Of a DNA stretch of 64,000 nucleotides, positions 60,431-64,000 are shown piece after piece. The position numbers were made by a program, and so were the translations under genes. The notes beneath the pieces were generated by a model that worked only from the letters and a program-made list of their open reading frames with translations, searched no databases and was not told the DNA's origin. Position 1 is the first letter of the stretch; the number at the start of each line of letters is the position of its first letter. The DNA comes from Poecilobothrus nobilitatus. Its lineage: Eukaryota > Arthropoda > Insecta > Diptera > Dolichopodidae. The stretch covers positions 207,998,965 through 208,062,964 of the forward strand of contig OX352774.1 in NCBI GenBank assembly GCA_947095535.1, in the 5' to 3' direction.

Positions 60431-63400
60431 CTCTTTGTATTTTACTTTATAGGAAACAACACAAAATATAAAAAACCGATCTCTCGAGCTTCTTTCTTTC
60501 TTGATATTGCTTGAAGGGTTGCACCACTTCGAAACGCGATTATGACGTTCTATATTTTTATTTTATGGTTTTTCTTTCTTTTTTTTTTTTGTATAATAAA
60601 GCATAAAACCAAGTAATCAGACATCCTTAAATATTTCTTCAACCACAAAATTTTGAAATTTTTTAAAGTTATTTTGATTTTTTTTTTCTGTTGTGTTTTT
60701 CTGAACACATAAACAATATTTGCGTTTATTTTATTATATTGTCCTGTAGGAATCCTTTGAATTCTTTTTATTTTCCTTGAATAATGAAAATTTATTGAAT
60801 TTTTTTGTGTTTTTTTTTTTTTTTTTATTCCTTAATTTAAAACGGGATTTACTTTCGTTTAGTTATATCAAAAAAAAGAAAAAAAAAAATGGAAGCCTTA
60901 AAATCAACATAGAAAATAAAAATGGAAAAATTATTAGGAATTATTATGGGATTAAAAATTATTGGGTTCCGTATTAAAATTTGGTTTCTCCATTTTTTTA
61001 TTTTTTTGTGTTGGGAAAATTGCGATTTATTATTTTTTTTTATTTTTCTCTAGTTAGTTATGAAAAAGTTGAAGTCATGGATTTTTATATAACTTGAAAT
61101 TATCAAAAATAAATGTTTTAGGGGAATATTAGGTTATGCAAATGATTTCACAGCGTTTTTTTTTTTTTTTTAATATAAAAAAGCATGAAAAATACAAAGA
61201 AAATGAAGATTTATGTCAATCCGCAATTTTTTTTAATTGGAGATAAAAAAAAAAACAAAAATTGAAAATTCTTAAAAGGTTGCAAAATATATCTTGAAAT
61301 ACCTAAGATAAAGAATTTTACAGGGTTTTAAGCTTGATAAATTTTTAAAATAAATAGTCTAATAAACAAAAAAAAAAAATTTCAAATAATATACAATTTA
61401 TATTAATATTTCCCCCCGCCCCCGTCTATATAGAATAATTTGAATATATATACCTATTTAAGAATTAATTCTTTATTGCTTCAAATTTAAAGGTAATAAT
61501 GGCATAACGCAGATATTCTAAAAATATTCCAATTTATTTTATTTAAAAAAATGGGTTTTCAGAAAAAAAAAAAAGAGTAGAATGTCTTTAATATTATAAA
61601 TTCTATTTGATCCTAAATTTAATATCTTTTAAAGAGTTCGAAATACATTTGATTTCTTATTTCTTGAAACAGTTGGTAATGAAATCTAATTACAAAATAA
61701 TGAACAAATTTTAACAAAAATAGCCATCATTAATAAACTGCATTTCATTAAAAAAGAAATTAAAACTAAAAATTAAAATCTATTATTGTTAATTAAATGT
61801 TATAAAATTATCAAATTTTAAATAAATATAATTTAATATAAAATATAACATTAAATTTTAAAACAAATAATTGCGCCAGAATTTATGCAATTGACAATAA
61901 TAAATACAAAAAAATTTTTTTTTTTTTTAAATGTCTACCATTAATTATATTTTATTTCTTAAGTTTTTAGTAATGAATTCAAGTGTTATTCTTTTGATGA
62001 TAATTCAAATGGGTAACAAAGCACCTTTCGAAAAATAAAATAAATCTATAAAAAAAAAAAAAAATATTTTATAATAATAAAAAAAAAAAACAAAAAACTC
62101 TTTTAATTTTTCATCTCGTCCTGTTTTACTTTTAAATCATTTGTGATTCTTTTTTAATGTTACACAATTAACAATTCTATTTTTTTTTTCAATACCCTTT
62201 GGTACCCTATAAATCTGTCATTAAAAAACTTTATTTTTTCAATACAGATTTTCTTGAAGTTTTTTTCCTATCTCATTTTTCATTCATTTTCTTACGGTGG
62301 TTTTGTTTTTTTTTTTTTTGTTTGTAGCAAAACAATAGGAGACAAGAGAATTTTTTTTTTGTATATCTATCTGCAAACCCAAAAAAAAAAGTTTATTTTT
62401 GTTTTTGTTATTTTGTAATTAAAAATGCAATTAAGGCTAAATTAACATCTCCCTTTTTCTCAGAAATATATACTATAATACCTATTATACAAAGCAAAGA
62501 TGAATAAACAGAGTGTATTAAAATTTTAGCAGAGGTATATAAGTAAAAGAGGAAAATGTATGCAATAGTATGTATACAAGACGCTTAGCTTAACGTTTAA
62601 CGTATGGTTAACTTAACTTTTTATTAAAATAAAATGTTTATGAAAATGCAGAAACCAAAAATTCAATATAGATAACTAGTAAATCAATACCAAGGAAGAT
62701 CTCATTTAAGGTGTTTACTTAAGTTGTCTATAGATAAGTACATTAAAGTAAGATATAATTATGTAACTGGAATTCGAATGCAATAGCCTAAGTTACATGC
62801 AGCATCAATGTTAGGAAAAAATTTCATCAAGAATTAGGAATTATTTTTATTAAATTTTATGATTTCATACATACTTTAAAACACTCTGTTCATAAATAAA
62901 CATTTGTCTAAAAAAAATCTATCTTGAATCTTGTCGTCTCTTACTTTACAAATCTATAATGTTATACTTTATTATATAAATTTGTATATACAAAAGTTAA
63001 ATAATTTTTCTTTTTTTCCTTTTGTAATTTTTATTCTTCAAAAATTTTTTTTCCTTTCGTTTAAGGATATTCGAAAGAATAACTAAAATAAAACAAAAAA
63101 CAATAATTTTCTTTTTTTGTTAAATTAATTTTTTTTTTCCTAAGAATTTTTTGAAATTTTTCTCTAAAACTTTTTCAAAGTAGTTAACAAGACACTATAT
63201 TATAATATTCGTGGTAATTTTATAGACTTGATTTACAATATTATTTTATATACTTAAGTCTATAGTCTATAAGTATACGTATATAAAAAATAAAACCCAT
63301 TACATCATTATCTTAAAAATTTCTAGTTGTCTTGCTGGGTAATCTCTTAACAATTTCTTTTTGCCTTTTCAAATCCACTACAAAATGAAATTTAACTTTC

Positions 63401-64000
63401 TCATTTTTCAAAAAACTCAAAAAAAAGTTCCTTGAATTTTTTTTAAATTTAAACCTTTAGGTAGAATGAAAACCAAAAGTTAAATGTACTGTATACAGTT
63501 GTATGGGTTAAAAAAAGAAAATCAAAACCCAAAAATGAAAAAAGAAAAGGATAATAAAAATGAAAATTTGTTAGCTAATTACTTGATTTTTACTTTATAT
63601 TCTTATATTCTACAAATAATATAAATAACTACTTTTATACAATTAAATACTTAGATGTAATATAATAAGGATTCGTTTTTTTTGTTTTTCAAATAAAAAA
63701 TTTAACTGCCGAATTAAATTAGATTTTTTTTAATGAAGAAATTATTTGGTTTCAGATTCGATTCGTTTCAATTCGATACACACCGAACGAAAACTACTTT
63801 TAAAAAGAATTGAAAGAAGCAGTATAAGGGTTATTTTAAAAAATTTATAAAAAAAAAAAACTGTAAGAAACAACAAAAGGATAATAAAACAGAACATTAA
63901 ATGGGTAGAAATAAATATTATTTTAATTGCATTTTAAAAACTAAAAATATATTTTTAAAGATTATTTTAAAACAAAATAAAATTTATTTAATGAATGCAA
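60431..64000. other. AT-rich non-coding stretch to the window end
   Basis: No gene is recognised. The frame 60777-60977 is F/K-rich low complexity. A short C-rich string, CCCCCCGCCCCCG, stands out at 61411-61423. AAAGGATA occurs at 63546 and 63876, both followed by ATAAAA. Confidence 0.6.

Overview
The window is about four-fifths A+T and shows no convincing protein-coding host gene, rRNA or tRNA. Long A and T runs, scattered microsatellites and many decayed transposable elements point to non-coding DNA of an insect. The best pointer to flies (Diptera) is a pair of related interspersed elements carrying a GGAC/GTCC tetranucleotide tract and a TATACCC...GGGTATA hairpin, the architecture of dipteran mini-me / DINE-1-like elements. 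No species can be named from the sequence alone.

Layout. 1-16 kb: AT-rich DNA with a possible DNA-transposon patch (3.09-4.07 kb), a tRNA-related SINE (4.3 kb), two LINE 3' remnants (5.7 and 8.2 kb) and a dense TGTCA/TGACA cluster (11.1-11.8 kb). 16-26 kb: a LINE reverse-transcriptase remnant (16.6 kb), a pair of 91-bp direct repeats (21.5/22.4 kb) and an RNase-H-type LINE end (24.7-25.1 kb). 26-38 kb: mostly unexplained AT-rich DNA with an (AT)21 tract. 38-49 kb: the repeat-rich centre, with four LINE remnants (38.2, 41.6, 43.0, 48.2 kb), a 1.7-kb mini-me-like element with an internal array of about 146 bp, and a longer SINE. 49-56 kb: two copies of a second SINE (one with a perfect 10-bp target-site duplication), a 1.54-kb mini-me-like element with 12-bp perfect inverted termini, and a mariner transposase N-terminal remnant. 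56-64 kb: AT-rich DNA and a poly(A)-ended C-rich repeat.

The most interesting signal is on the minus strand: near 13,357, 26,002 and 56,254 (and weakly 40,890) a pyrimidine tract runs into CAG directly followed by a GT donor sequence. That is the form of fly recursive-splicing (ratchet) sites, and their common strand and spacing of about 12-15 kb suggest that the window lies inside one giant intron of a gene transcribed right to left. The site at 26,002 is followed 87 nt downstream by a second donor, like an RS-exon.

A second signal is statistical. The words AAAGGATA/TATCCTTT (30 by hand count, about 5 expected at this composition) and AGGACAT/ATGTCCT (about 23 against 3) are scattered outside the recognised elements and concentrated in the left half. 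All recognised mobile elements are broken or non-autonomous.
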